This document shows, piece by piece, positions 7,777 through 16,062 of a stretch of 45,727 nt of DNA. The notes below the pieces were generated by a model that worked only from the letters and a program-made list of their open reading frames with translations, did no database searches and was not told the origin of the DNA. Both the position numbers and the translations under genes were made by a program. How positions within the stretch are numbered: the stretch's first letter is position 1; every line of letters begins with the position of its first letter. Source of the DNA: JBBQKF01 sp038326615 (lineage in GTDB: Bacteria > Bacillota > Clostridia > Saccharofermentanales > UBA5734); assembly GCA_038326615.1 (NCBI GenBank), contig JBBQKF010000016.1:1-45727 (forward strand), read 5' to 3'.

Positions 7777-9279
7777 ATGGAAAAGAAAAAAACAACAAAA
7801 GCTTCAATTGATAAAAACCCGAGTGTTTCTGATGAATTTAATGAATCTACCGATAAGAAGCAATCAAATAAAGCCCACGCTAAGGAACTTAAAAAGAAAC
7901 TATTTGCAGAATACAAAAACATTTGGGATACTTCATCAAAAGACGACTATGAAGACGCCTATGCTTTTGCAGACGAATATAAAAGATTCCTTGATATTGG
8001 TAAAACTGAGAGAGAATGTGTTATAACAGTAATTGAAGCATGTGAAGAACTTGGTTTCGTTAATATTGACGAAACGGATGTTTTAAAACCTGGCATGAAA
8101 GTATATCGCTCTATTAAAGGGAAGGGTGTTATAGCCGCTGTTATAGGGAAGAAACATGCTATGGATGGCTTTAACCTTTTAGGAGCTCATATTGATGCCC
8201 CAAGAATCGATCTTAAACCATCTCCAATTTATGAAGAAGACGAAATGGTATTTATGAAAACCCATTATTATGGAGGCATTAAGAAGTATCAGTGGGTTTC
8301 TATACCTTTAGCAATACATGGTGTTGTAATGAGAAGTGATGGTAGCAAGATAACAGTTTGTATTGGTGAAAAAGATGATGATCCAGTTTTTACAATCACA
8401 GATTTACTACCTCACTTAGGTCAGGAGCAAATGGCAAAAAAGGCATCTGAAGTCATTAAAGGAGAAGATCTTAATATTCTAATCGGAGGACTTCCTTTTA
8501 CAAAAGAAGAAGTTACACAAAAATATAAACTTGCAGTTATAAAGCTACTCTTTGACGAATATGGAATCAACGAAAAGGACCTTGTAAGTGCTGAACTTGA
8601 AATTGTACCTGCATTTAAAGCAAAAGATGTTGGTTTTGACAGAAGTTTCATAGGGGCATATGGTCAGGATGACAGAGTTTGTGCATTCCCCGCATTAGTT
8701 GCAGTTACTCAGCAAGAGTTGCCAAAAAAGACTTGTGTTTGTATCCTTACCGATAAAGAAGAGATTGGAAGCGACGGTAATACTGGAGCTCAGTCTAGAC
8801 TTTATGAGAATTTTCTTGTAGAAATCTATGCTAAAACATCAGGACAATATGATGAATTAGGCTATAGAAAGTGTATTGCAAATTCCAAAATGCTTTCTGC
8901 AGATGTATGTAATGGTTACGATCCGACATATTCATCAGTATCTGACCCTAAAAACTCAGCTTATATGAGCAGAGGTATATGTCTAGAAAAATATACTGGT
9001 TCAAAGGGTAAGGCTGGTGCAAGTGATGCTAACAGCGAATTTTTTGCAGAAGTTATTAGGGTTCTTGAAGCAAATAATATTCCATGGCAAACAGGAGAAC
9101 TTGGTAAAGTTGATATAGGTGGAGGTGGAACTATCTGCAAATACATGGCAAACATGGGCATGGAAGTTCTTGACTGCGGAGTTCCTGTTCTTTCTATGCA
9201 TGGACCTTTCGAAGTAACAAGTAAAATAGATTTGTATTATACCTATCTAGCATATAAAGCATTCATTGAAACTGTGTAA
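7777..9279 (+). CDS. M18 family aminopeptidase
   Basis: A 500-residue cytosolic zinc aminopeptidase of family M18 (aspartyl aminopeptidase / aminopeptidase I group), which removes N-terminal residues, often acidic, from peptides. Seen in order: GAHIDAPRIDLKP with the first His and Asp near residue 133, GAYGQDDRVCAF carrying the bridging Asp, DKEEIGSDGNTGAQS with the catalytic Glu pair, and the final metal His in LSMHGPFEVTSKIDLYYTYLAY close to the C-terminus. The first 40 residues are Lys- and Asn-rich and precede the family core, making the protein somewhat longer than usual. The ATG is preceded by AAAGGGG. The gene stands alone and is divergent from the phosphatase. Confidence 0.92.
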   Translation: MEKKKTTKASIDKNPSVSDEFNESTDKKQSNKAHAKELKKKLFAEYKNIWDTSSKDDYEDAYAFADEYKRFLDIGKTERECVITVIEACEELGFVNIDETDVLKPGMKVYRSIKGKGVIAAVIGKKHAMDGFNLLGAHIDAPRIDLKPSPIYEEDEMVFMKTHYYGGIKKYQWVSIPLAIHGVVMRSDGSKITVCIGEKDDDPVFTITDLLPHLGQEQMAKKASEVIKGEDLNILIGGLPFTKEEVTQKYKLAVIKLLFDEYGINEKDLVSAELEIVPAFKAKDVGFDRSFIGAYGQDDRVCAFPALVAVTQQELPKKTCVCILTDKEEIGSDGNTGAQSRLYENFLVEIYAKTSGQYDELGYRKCIANSKMLSADVCNGYDPTYSSVSDPKNSAYMSRGICLEKYTGSKGKAGASDANSEFFAEVIRVLEANNIPWQTGELGKVDIGGGGTICKYMANMGMEVLDCGVPVLSMHGPFEVTSKIDLYYTYLAYKAFIETV

Positions 9280-9493
9280 ATTAAAGTTTTTACTAAATTT
9301 CATATTATTAAATTTTATGTAAAAATTGATACAAAATACACCTATAAAAACAAGAACTGAATGCATAAAAGACACTTTATATTTTAAGACCCTTAATATA
9401 AAAAACTCAACTTTTCCACCCACTTTTGGGACCTGAACCTTGAAAAATTCATATATAAAATGCACATTAACACTACAAAAAAGCCCCCATTTG

Positions 9494-9561
9494 TGGTATA
9501 ATAGAATCGTCAAAATCCAACAATACCAACACTCAGCAGGATTTTTATGAATTCTATTATA
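9494..9561 (+). promoter_or_regulatory. Extended -10 and hairpin over the element's start codon
   Basis: TGGTATAAT (9494-9502) is an extended -10. TATAATAGAAT (9497-9507) pairs with ATTCTATTATA (9551-9561) and AAAATCC (9512-9518) pairs with GGATTTT (9539-9545). The start codon at 9547 lies in the internal loop and its AGGA ribosome site in the stem. Full-length readthrough RNA would hide the start, while RNA begun at this promoter would lack the outer arm. Confidence 0.5.
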
Positions 9562-9843
9562 ACAGATAATTAATCAGACATTGTTTTTCTAAGATACGCT
9601 ATGCTGTCTTTAGAAACAAGAAATTCGACTGATGAGCGCACAATAGGTGATTTGTTTTACTTCTTGAAAGAAGAATTAGTGGATATTGAACTCTCTCACT
9701 CACTGATGTTGTTGATTGATATTCTCCGAAAGGTGCTAAATAATTTTCCAATGTTAAGTCAAGATCTCGCTAATGAAATTATGGATACGTTTATAAATGC
9801 AATTCCACTACCTTTAAAGCATAGATTGTTGTTATGTGCATGA
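9547..9843 (+). pseudogene. Interrupted frame of the small element (possible transposase remnant)
   Basis: An ATG at 9547, with AGGA upstream, starts a frame that meets TAA at 9571-9573 after eight codons (MNSIITDN). The same frame continues without interruption to a TGA at 9841-9843. If the TAA was once CAA, the product would have 98 residues. The visible part is Leu-rich and helical in character (SLMLLIDILRKVLNNFPML). The last codons lie within the right terminal repeat. I do not recognise a transposase motif such as DDE. Without the fused start, an 80-residue product could begin at the ATG at 9601, which has no ribosome site. Confidence 0.45.
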
Positions 9844-9912
9844 CTATATAGATTTTTCAAGGTTCAATACCATTTTTGAGGGTGGGAAAGTTGAGTAAAA
9901 AACTAGAAGTGA

Positions 9913-10026
9913 ACTACAAAATATTTAGAAGAGAACCAGAAAATAAAATTAGTAAGATTTAAAGATAATTTGCAAGACTTTAAAGAGCTTTATAGCAGAA
10001 TTAATAGAGATTTAAAAGAAGATTAG
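9913..10026 (+). pseudogene. Orphan coding-like fragment (38 codons)
   Basis: A frame without a usable start follows a TGA at 9910-9912 and ends at a TAG at 10024-10026. It translates to a charged, coiled-coil-like stretch containing LEENQKIKLVRFKDNLQDF and ending NRDLKED. It begins 16 bases beyond the right end of the small element, so it may be the tail of a gene broken by that insertion. No matching head was found on the other side. Confidence 0.35.
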
Positions 10027-10060
10027 TAAAATTAAAATAGAATTTCAAAAGGAAATTTAA

Positions 10061-11233
10061 ATGAATTGTAGTCTTTGTCCAAGAAAATGTGACTTGAATG
10101 GTGAAAATCATTCAAGCCTTTCAAAATTAAATAAGAATATAAACTATTGTGGTAAAAATAATGATGACTCTTTGATTCTGTTATCCAAAGTAATGATTCA
10201 CAATTGGGAAGAACCATGCATTAGTGGTAAATCAGGCTCTGGAGCAATTTTTTTTGGAGGATGTAACTTAGGGTGTTCTTTTTGTCAGAATTTCAATATT
10301 ACTAATCGGACAAATCCAAAAGGAGACCAGGTTAGTACTAATAAAATTCAAGAAGAAATGATTTTTCTTGAAACCCAAGGTTGTCATAATATCAATTTTG
10401 TTACTGGAACTCATTATTTACCGCAATTAGTAGAAGTAATGAAAAACTCCAGATGCCAAGGTATGACTTTGCCATTTTTATGGAATTCAAGTTCCTATGA
10501 AACAGAAAAGCAAATTGATTTGTTGAATGATGTTATAGATATTTATCTTCCTGATTTGAAATTTATTAGCAGCTATTTGTCATCAGAAATTTCTTGTGCA
10601 CCTGATTATTTTGAAACTGCGTCAAAAGCGATAATTGCAATGAAGAGACATAAACCTGTAAATAGATTTAAAAATATAATGAATGAATTCAGAATAAACA
10701 TAAATAATACATTAATAAATACTACATGCGGATGTAATAACATCACATCTAATAACAAACTTAATAATAACCAGAATAACCAGAATAACCAGAATAACCA
10801 GAATGATAAAATGCAGAAATATATTAACAATGCGCAAAAGGATATTTGTAATTCTATGTCAGAAAATCTACTTGATTTAAAAGATATAAATAATTTGAAA
10901 TATGATGAGAATAATTGTTTTGTAATTCAGGAAGGACTTATTCTTAGACATTTAGTTCTACCTGGATTTTATAAGGATTCAATCAAGATTCTTGAGTGGA
11001 TTGAAGCAAATCTGTCAAACGAAACAACAATATCATTGCTTTCACAGTATATACCAGATTATTACGAAAAAGGATGCATTCAAAATAACCGGGTAGTTAA
11101 TCCATCATTAAACCGCAAACTAACAACATTCGAATATGAAAAAGTTGTAAATAAAGCGTTAAGCCTTGGATTCAAAAATATTTATATTCAAAAAAGAGAA
11201 TCTGCAATAAATGATTTCGTTCCTACTTTTTAA
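10061..11233 (+). CDS. Radical SAM protein, PflX/COG1313-like, with Asn-rich insertion
   Basis: A 390-residue cytosolic Fe-S enzyme. An N-terminal Cys motif CSLCPRKC is followed by the radical-SAM cluster motif CNLGCSFC near residues 69-76 (Cys-x3-Cys-x2-Cys), which binds a 4Fe-4S cluster and S-adenosylmethionine. NFVTGTHYLPQLV, DIYLPDLKF, ILRHLVLPG and the C-terminal LNRKLTTFEYEKVV match the PflX-like group, whose members usually have about 290-300 residues; their substrate is not established. The extra length is an inserted segment at about 205-285, rich in Asn and Gln, including a DNA repeat CCAGAATAA (10771-10806). AAGGAAA precedes the ATG. The end overlaps the convergent recombinase gene by 11 bases. 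Confidence 0.85.
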   Translation: MNCSLCPRKCDLNGENHSSLSKLNKNINYCGKNNDDSLILLSKVMIHNWEEPCISGKSGSGAIFFGGCNLGCSFCQNFNITNRTNPKGDQVSTNKIQEEMIFLETQGCHNINFVTGTHYLPQLVEVMKNSRCQGMTLPFLWNSSSYETEKQIDLLNDVIDIYLPDLKFISSYLSSEISCAPDYFETASKAIIAMKRHKPVNRFKNIMNEFRININNTLINTTCGCNNITSNNKLNNNQNNQNNQNNQNDKMQKYINNAQKDICNSMSENLLDLKDINNLKYDENNCFVIQEGLILRHLVLPGFYKDSIKILEWIEANLSNETTISLLSQYIPDYYEKGCIQNNRVVNPSLNRKLTTFEYEKVVNKALSLGFKNIYIQKRESAINDFVPTF

Positions 11234-12191
11234 TATTTGCAAGTGGGTTGCTCTCAATTGCAGTATGCAGTTGCTCGCTGTCAACGTGTGTATAGATTTC
11301 GGTTGTTGAAATGCTTTCGTGACCTAATATTTGTTGTAATGCACGGATATCAACTTTACCGTATTTATACATAAGGGTTGCAGCAGTATGGCGAAGTTTA
11401 TGAGTCGAATACCTTTTTGAGTCAATTCCTGAGCTTTTCAAATAATTTTTAACTAGAACTTGAACTTGTTTAGCGCTTATTCTTGTTCCTAAACGACTTA
11501 TAAACAAAGCATCCTTATCTTTTCTGTTACCAAGTCTTGCACGGTCATCCAGCCATGCGCTAAGAGAACTGATACATGCAGAATTAAGATATATCGTTCT
11601 TTCTTTTGCACCTTTGCCAAGAACTTTTATTGTTTCTTCCAAAATATCGTTGATGTCAATTTTTACAAGCTCAGATAATCTCATGCCACAGTTTAAAAAC
11701 AGGGTTAGAATACAGTAATCTCTGTTAGAAAAGGTTTTAACATTCTCAGATGCCGAAATAAGAAGTCTTTTACTTTCTTCAAGTGTAAGATATTTAGGCA
11801 GTCTTTTAACTTGTTTCGGAGATTCAAGCTCAACTGTAGGGTCTTCATTTATTAATCGTCTTTTAGATTTTAAATAATGAAAAAATGATTTCAAGGAAGC
11901 TATTTTCCTTGCTCTTGTTGCCGATGATCCTTTCCTTGTATTGCTAACATAAGTAATAAAAGCATAAAAATCATTTATATCAATTTTTTTGATTAACTCT
12001 TCTGATATATCGTCAATAGGAATTTCAGAAATTTCAATATCATCAGGCACCATTTTCTTGTATCTCTTAATGAAACGAAAAAATAAAACCAAATCGTACC
12101 GATATTCTTTCATCGTTAGGGGAGAGCGCTCTTTTATTGCCTGCATATAGCCCATATACTGATCGAGTTCCTGAAAAGTATTTTTATCCAT
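11223..12191 (-). CDS. Tyrosine recombinase, XerC/XerD-like
   Basis: A 322-residue site-specific recombinase. The start is taken as the ATG at 12191 with GGAGG ten bases upstream; a TTG at 12209 within the same ribosome site would add six residues. An N-terminal SAM-like DNA-binding domain (about 1-140) precedes the catalytic domain. Catalytic residues seen are Arg in CGMRLSEL (about 169), Lys in LGKGAKER, the His-x-x-Arg of HKLRHTAA (about 262-269), His in LGHESISTTE and the nucleophile Tyr in IYTHV (about 298). This arrangement is that of XerC/XerD, which resolve chromosome dimers at dif. No flanking phage genes or attachment sites are seen, so a housekeeping role is more likely than an integrase role. 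Confidence 0.9.
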   Translation of the reverse strand: MDKNTFQELDQYMGYMQAIKERSPLTMKEYRYDLVLFFRFIKRYKKMVPDDIEISEIPIDDISEELIKKIDINDFYAFITYVSNTRKGSSATRARKIASLKSFFHYLKSKRRLINEDPTVELESPKQVKRLPKYLTLEESKRLLISASENVKTFSNRDYCILTLFLNCGMRLSELVKIDINDILEETIKVLGKGAKERTIYLNSACISSLSAWLDDRARLGNRKDKDALFISRLGTRISAKQVQVLVKNYLKSSGIDSKRYSTHKLRHTAATLMYKYGKVDIRALQQILGHESISTTEIYTHVDSEQLHTAIESNPLANIKK

Positions 12192-12440
12192 TAACTTTTT
12201 GTCCTCCAATTATGATTCTTATAACTATATAAAATCAAATATACTAACTATTATAACGTTTTTACTATTCTATTGCTGAACAATTTTATAAATATTTTAC
12301 TATTACCCCACAATATTATTGCCTAATATTTATTTCGTGTTTATAATAAGGATTGCAAACATATTATACAATAACAAATGGCTCATAAACGCTTTATAAT
12401 TAGCTAAGATAACAGAAAATATAAAATAATTGCAAAGGTA

Positions 12441-12469
12441 TTGATATCAGACATATTATCTGATAAAAT
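12441..12469 (+). promoter_or_regulatory. asd promoter with an operator-like palindrome in the spacer
   Basis: TTGATA (12441-12446), a 17-base spacer and TAAAAT (12464-12469). TATCAGA (12445-12451) and TCTGATA (12459-12465) are perfect inverted arms separated by seven bases, and overlap both promoter hexamers. A dimeric repressor bound here would block RNA polymerase. The regulator is unknown. Confidence 0.6.
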
Positions 12470-12522
12470 AGGCATAAATAAAAACATTTGTCCACAACAC
12501 ATGGACTGCAAAGGAGCATTAA

Positions 12523-13608
12523 ATGCAAGGAAAACTAAAAGTAGGTATTATAGGAGGAACAGGATATGTAGGACAGAGGTTTGTAACAATATTAAATAGT
12601 CACCCATGGTTTAATGTGACTGAAATTGCAGCATCACCAAGATCTGCCGGGAAATCATATGAACAAGCTGTTGAGGGAAGATGGAAAATAGATGAAGAAA
12701 TACCTGAATCTATTAAAAATTTAATTGTTCGTAGTACTGATGATATTGAAGAAATGTGTTCTAAAGTTGATTTTGTTTTTTGTGCAGTAGATATGAAAAA
12801 GGACGAAATTAAGGCTCTTGAAGAAAAAATAGCAAAAACAGAAACTCCTGTAGTTTCAAATAATTCAGCTCATCGCTGGTCAAAGGATGTTCCGGTTATA
12901 ATTCCGGAAATCAATCCTGAACACGCTAAAATCATTGAGTCCCAAAGGAAAAGATTAGGGACCTCTAAAGGTTTTATCGCAGCTAAACCGAATTGTTCGA
13001 TACAAAGCTATGTCCCGGCACTTCATGCGCTTTATGAGTTTGGTATTGAATCAGTAAGTGTTTGCACATATCAGGCAATTTCAGGAGCAGGAAAGACCTT
13101 TTTAGACTGGCCAGAAATGGTTGGGAACTTAATTCCATATATTGGTGGGGAAGAGGAAAAAAGTGAGCAGGAGCCTTTAAGAATATGGGGCAAAATTGAA
13201 GGTGAAGAAATTATTAAAGCCGAAAAACCAGTTATTTCAGCACAATGTTATCGTGTAGCTGTTCAAGAAGGACATACTGCCGCGGTTTCTGTAAAATTTA
13301 AAACTAAGCCTACTAAGGAACAAATACTTGAATGTTGGGCAAATTACAAGGGAGAACCACAAACTTTAAATTTACCAACTGCACCAAAACAGTTTCTAAA
13401 ATATATATCTGAAGATAATCGTCCACAAGCAAAATTAGATTGTAATTACGAAAATGGTATGGGTGTTACTATTGGACGATTGAGAGATGATTCAATATTT
13501 GACTATAAATTTACCTGTCTTTCCCACAACACAAAGCGGGGAGCGGCCGGTGGTGCTGTTTTAACAGCTGAACTTCTTGTCTCAAAAGGATATATTGTTA
13601 AAAAGTGA
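12523..13608 (+). CDS. asd: Aspartate-semialdehyde dehydrogenase
   Basis: A 361-residue NADP-dependent enzyme converting aspartyl phosphate to aspartate semialdehyde, the branch point to lysine/diaminopimelate, threonine and methionine. The N-terminal nucleotide-binding motif is GIIGGTGYVGQRF (residues 8-20). The active-site Cys lies in AAKPNCSIQS near residue 158, and the catalytic His in QEGHTAAVSVKF. The AAKPNCS and SGAGKTFLDWPEM segments place it in the archaeal/fungal-like branch of Asd rather than the E. coli type. AAGGAG precedes the ATG. It is transcribed alone from a promoter with an inverted repeat, and no dap genes are adjacent. Confidence 0.94.
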   Translation: MQGKLKVGIIGGTGYVGQRFVTILNSHPWFNVTEIAASPRSAGKSYEQAVEGRWKIDEEIPESIKNLIVRSTDDIEEMCSKVDFVFCAVDMKKDEIKALEEKIAKTETPVVSNNSAHRWSKDVPVIIPEINPEHAKIIESQRKRLGTSKGFIAAKPNCSIQSYVPALHALYEFGIESVSVCTYQAISGAGKTFLDWPEMVGNLIPYIGGEEEKSEQEPLRIWGKIEGEEIIKAEKPVISAQCYRVAVQEGHTAAVSVKFKTKPTKEQILECWANYKGEPQTLNLPTAPKQFLKYISEDNRPQAKLDCNYENGMGVTIGRLRDDSIFDYKFTCLSHNTKRGAAGGAVLTAELLVSKGYIVKK

Positions 13609-13689
13609 ACCCGCTTTCGGAGATTTTAATGACGCTAGTTTTGATTATGATGCAAACAAGGAATTTTTAACATAAAATGAATATTTTAC

Positions 13690-13735
13690 ATCTTTTATAG
13701 ATTTAGGTTTAAACATTTTAAATCTTTTATAGATT
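13690..13735 (+). repeat. Duplicated ATCTTTTATAGATT motif before the carboxypeptidase gene
   Basis: The 14-mer occurs at 13690-13703 and again at 13722-13735, 32 bases apart (about three helical turns). Each copy is itself an imperfect inverted repeat, ATCT...AGAT. Position and spacing suggest paired operator sites, but no regulator is known. Confidence 0.4.
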
Positions 13736-13767
13736 AAGGGTTAATAGAATAATGGAGCGAGAAATTG

Positions 13768-15150
13768 ATGTTAATAAGATTACAGGGAAAAAGTAATAAT
13801 AAAAAAGTTGTAATTTTTGATAAAATCAAACTTGCTCCTATTTTAATTTTACTGATTGCTTTTATTTTAACTTCCAATAATTTTGTAAATGCAAATGAGA
13901 ACTGGCCGACAATCAAAGAAATCAAAGCCGATGCCTATGTCGTAATTGATAAAAACACAGGCAACATCCTTTTAGAGAAAAATTCAACCAAAAGAGTTCA
14001 TCCTGCTAGCTTGACTAAGCTCATTACAGCAATTATAGGACTTGAAACACTTGATTTAAATCAGGAAATCACAGTTTCTAAAACTGTGGATTCACTATCT
14101 GACAATGAATCAAAACTGGATCTTATTCCAGGGGAAAAATTGCAGTTCCAAGAACTTTTGTATGGATTGCTTTTGTCTTCTGGTAACGATGCTGCAGTTG
14201 CTATAGCAGAGGCAGTCAGCGGAAATAGAGATGCATTTGTTTTACAAATGAATAATAAATCCAAGGAAATTGGTACCAAAAACAGTTCCTGGAGCAATCC
14301 ACAAGGAATCACCTCAACTTTAAATTATTCGACTTCATTTGATTTAGCAATAATTACAAAATACGCCATGCAAAATGAAACATTTAAAAAAGTTGTCAGT
14401 ACTAATGTTTACTCAATGGCAATAACTAATAAACATCAATTTAACGGATGGAATATTTTAGAAAACACAAGCAAACTCATGCGATTCCAGGAAACATATT
14501 TCGCATCCGATTTAATATATTCAATATCAGGAGTTAAAACTGGAACGACAGATGCTGCAGGAAGCAATCTGATATCCACAGCGCATATGAAGAATGGGCT
14601 GGAGCTCATATGCGTTATCAACGGTGTCCGTGATGATTATTCAAAAAACATTTGGGCATATACAAGAACATTATTTGAAGAAGCATCAAAAATTACCTCA
14701 GGAATTCAACCTATTTTGACTAAAAATATTTCTATAAAAGAGATTACTGACGATAGAGCAAAATTGTATCCTTCAAAATCATTTTCTTTGTTTATTGGTG
14801 ATAATCCCAAGGTTGATGTAGTTATAAATAAAGATGGCAATGATATTGTTGTTAAAACTTTAGCTGATAGTAAAATATTATTTAAAACAATTGCTACAAC
14901 GGATATACAAAATAACCCAAGTTCAAAAAATTCATCAATAAATTCAAATACTAGTAATAGCATGAGCCAAAACAGCGATAATGAGAGCAATCCTATCATA
15001 ACAAATGAATCTAAAACACCTTTTGACAAATATAAGATATATATAATCCTGTTTCTTTGCATGATATTTTTATTTGGTGCAGGCTATATAATAGTTTTAA
15101 GCAGAAGAACAAAGCGTAAATATAAATATAAAATAAAAAACAGAAAATAA
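13768..15150 (+). CDS. D-alanyl-D-alanine carboxypeptidase (PBP5/DacF type)
   Basis: A membrane-anchored penicillin-binding protein of about 460 residues that trims the terminal D-Ala from peptidoglycan stem peptides. The start is ATG 13768, or TTG 13765 one codon earlier; GGAG at 13754 serves both. Hydrophobic residues about 15-38 act as signal peptide. Catalytic motifs: SLTK in HPASLTKLITA, SGN in LLSSGNDAAVAIAEA, and KTG in SGVKTGTTDAAGSN. After the S11 domain there is a Ser/Asn-rich linker (about 385-415) and a C-terminal transmembrane helix (YIILFLCMIFLFGAGYIIVL) with a basic tail. DacA-type enzymes normally end in an amphipathic helix, so the true membrane helix is a variation. Confidence 0.92.
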   Translation: MLIRLQGKSNNKKVVIFDKIKLAPILILLIAFILTSNNFVNANENWPTIKEIKADAYVVIDKNTGNILLEKNSTKRVHPASLTKLITAIIGLETLDLNQEITVSKTVDSLSDNESKLDLIPGEKLQFQELLYGLLLSSGNDAAVAIAEAVSGNRDAFVLQMNNKSKEIGTKNSSWSNPQGITSTLNYSTSFDLAIITKYAMQNETFKKVVSTNVYSMAITNKHQFNGWNILENTSKLMRFQETYFASDLIYSISGVKTGTTDAAGSNLISTAHMKNGLELICVINGVRDDYSKNIWAYTRTLFEEASKITSGIQPILTKNISIKEITDDRAKLYPSKSFSLFIGDNPKVDVVINKDGNDIVVKTLADSKILFKTIATTDIQNNPSSKNSSINSNTSNSMSQNSDNESNPIITNESKTPFDKYKIYIILFLCMIFLFGAGYIIVLSRRTKRKYKYKIKNRK

Positions 15151-15536
15151 TTAAATGTAACTCCGAGTGTTAATGTGTATGGATAATTTTGTATTTTACT
15201 AAACTATCCTATTTATAAATAGCCAGATGATGGTTTGGTCTTTTTAAATTGGAATGTTTTTCAAAAGAAAGGTCTTAAAAGATATTAAAAGGGGTGTGTG
15301 AAAAACCGTTAATGTCGCAAAATAATAATTTTGTCTAATTCAGAAGAAGATAAACGATAATATTATCAAACTGCAGTAAATTCAGCAAAATAATCACTTT
15401 TAAAATAGGCAACCAAGTAATTTGAAAAATTGATAAATCTGAAATTAAAAATGATTTTTAAATACATTTCACATCGCCATGTATTCTTATAATCTTATAA
15501 TATATCAATATTTTCATTATAATTATTTCGTTTTTT
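15151..15536. other. Non-coding stretch after the carboxypeptidase gene
   Basis: About 390 AT-rich bases without a credible gene. The only notable sequence is the perfect 14-bp palindrome CTATTTATAAATAG at 15209-15222. No clear terminator for the upstream gene was found. Confidence 0.4.
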
Positions 15537-15568
15537 ATAAAAAAGGAATTGCATCATTTAGCAATTCC
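15537..15568 (-). terminator. Rho-independent terminator of the small membrane-protein gene
   Basis: On the minus strand GGAATTGC, an 8-base loop and GCAATTCC form a stem followed directly by six T residues. It lies 30 bases beyond the stop codon. Confidence 0.88.
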
Positions 15569-15597
15569 AATTTTATTTGATTCTTATAGCAATTTTA

Positions 15598-15903
15598 TTA
15601 GATTCCTATCATTCTAAATATTTCTTTGAGATCTCTGAATGGATTAAAAACTATAAATAAGATTGTCAGGATTAATGCACAAATTGCTGCAACTAATATA
15701 TTTCTTAAAGTCCTCTGATTTTGCTCTGACCGAACCTTTTTATCGACTCTTGAAGTTGTTGTATAACCTCTGAGTTTATAAACTTTTGGCTTTCTAAAGT
15801 TTTTAAACCCTCTGAATTCAGATTTTGTATCAGTCCAACCCTTTTTGGCAACAGGTTTCATAGAATTATAAAATTTAATAATTTTTTCCTTGAAATTAGG
15901 CAT
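15598..15903 (-). CDS. Small membrane protein divergent from lexA
   Basis: A 101-residue hypothetical protein. I prefer the ATG at 15903, nine bases after AAGGAG, over an ATG two codons upstream. Residues 1-65 are strongly basic (many Lys and Arg). One transmembrane helix follows near 68-88 (ILVAAICALILTILFIVF), then a short C-terminal tail. It shares its upstream region with lexA, where a LexA-box-like site lies about 75 bases from its start. In Bacillus the gene divergent from lexA (yneA) encodes a small SOS-induced division inhibitor with one membrane helix and a LysM domain; this protein has no LysM and reversed topology, so only the position is comparable. Function unknown. Confidence 0.7.
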   Translation of the reverse strand: MPNFKEKIIKFYNSMKPVAKKGWTDTKSEFRGFKNFRKPKVYKLRGYTTTSRVDKKVRSEQNQRTLRNILVAAICALILTILFIVFNPFRDLKEIFRMIGI

Positions 15904-15976
15904 TAACATCAGCTCCTTAAATTTAAATCATATATAGTGTATCATAAAAGTTGTAATTTTCATATATTTAGATAAA

Positions 15977-15990
15977 CGAACATTTGTTTT
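15977..15990. promoter_or_regulatory. LexA-box-like operator
   Basis: CGAACATTTGTTTT matches the Gram-positive SOS box CGAAC-N4-GTTCG at 8 of 10 defined positions. It overlaps the first two bases of the lexA -35 element, so LexA binding would autoregulate lexA, and it may also affect the divergent small gene. Confidence 0.65.
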
Positions 15991-16017
15991 GACAATAAAT
16001 TATGATTATGATATACT
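15989..16017 (+). promoter_or_regulatory. SigmaA-type promoter of lexA
   Basis: A perfect TTGACA (15989-15994), a 17-base spacer and TATACT (16012-16017). Transcription would start near 16024, about 40 bases before the chosen lexA ATG. Confidence 0.88.
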
Positions 16018-16062
16018 AATGACATGATTTTTATCCATTCAGACAAATTTGGAGGTAGATTA

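Larger units (their letters stand above)
9405..9896. mobile_element. Small insertion element with ~70-bp terminal inverted repeats
   Basis: The left end (9405-9476) and the reverse complement of the right end (about 9825-9896) align over some 70 bases, starting ACTCAACTTT and sharing the exact block GAACCTTGAAAAAT and later TGCACAT. Poly-A flanks both ends, consistent with a short A-rich target duplication. Inside is one interrupted reading frame behind a hairpin. At 492 bp it is either a very small insertion sequence or an internally deleted derivative. I cannot assign a family. Confidence 0.75.

Noticed and set aside
11223..12191. Tyrosine recombinase as integrase of an integrative element
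   Set aside because: The closest tRNA is far away, no attachment-site duplication flanks it and no phage or plasmid genes are present; it reads as a chromosomal XerC/D-like enzyme.
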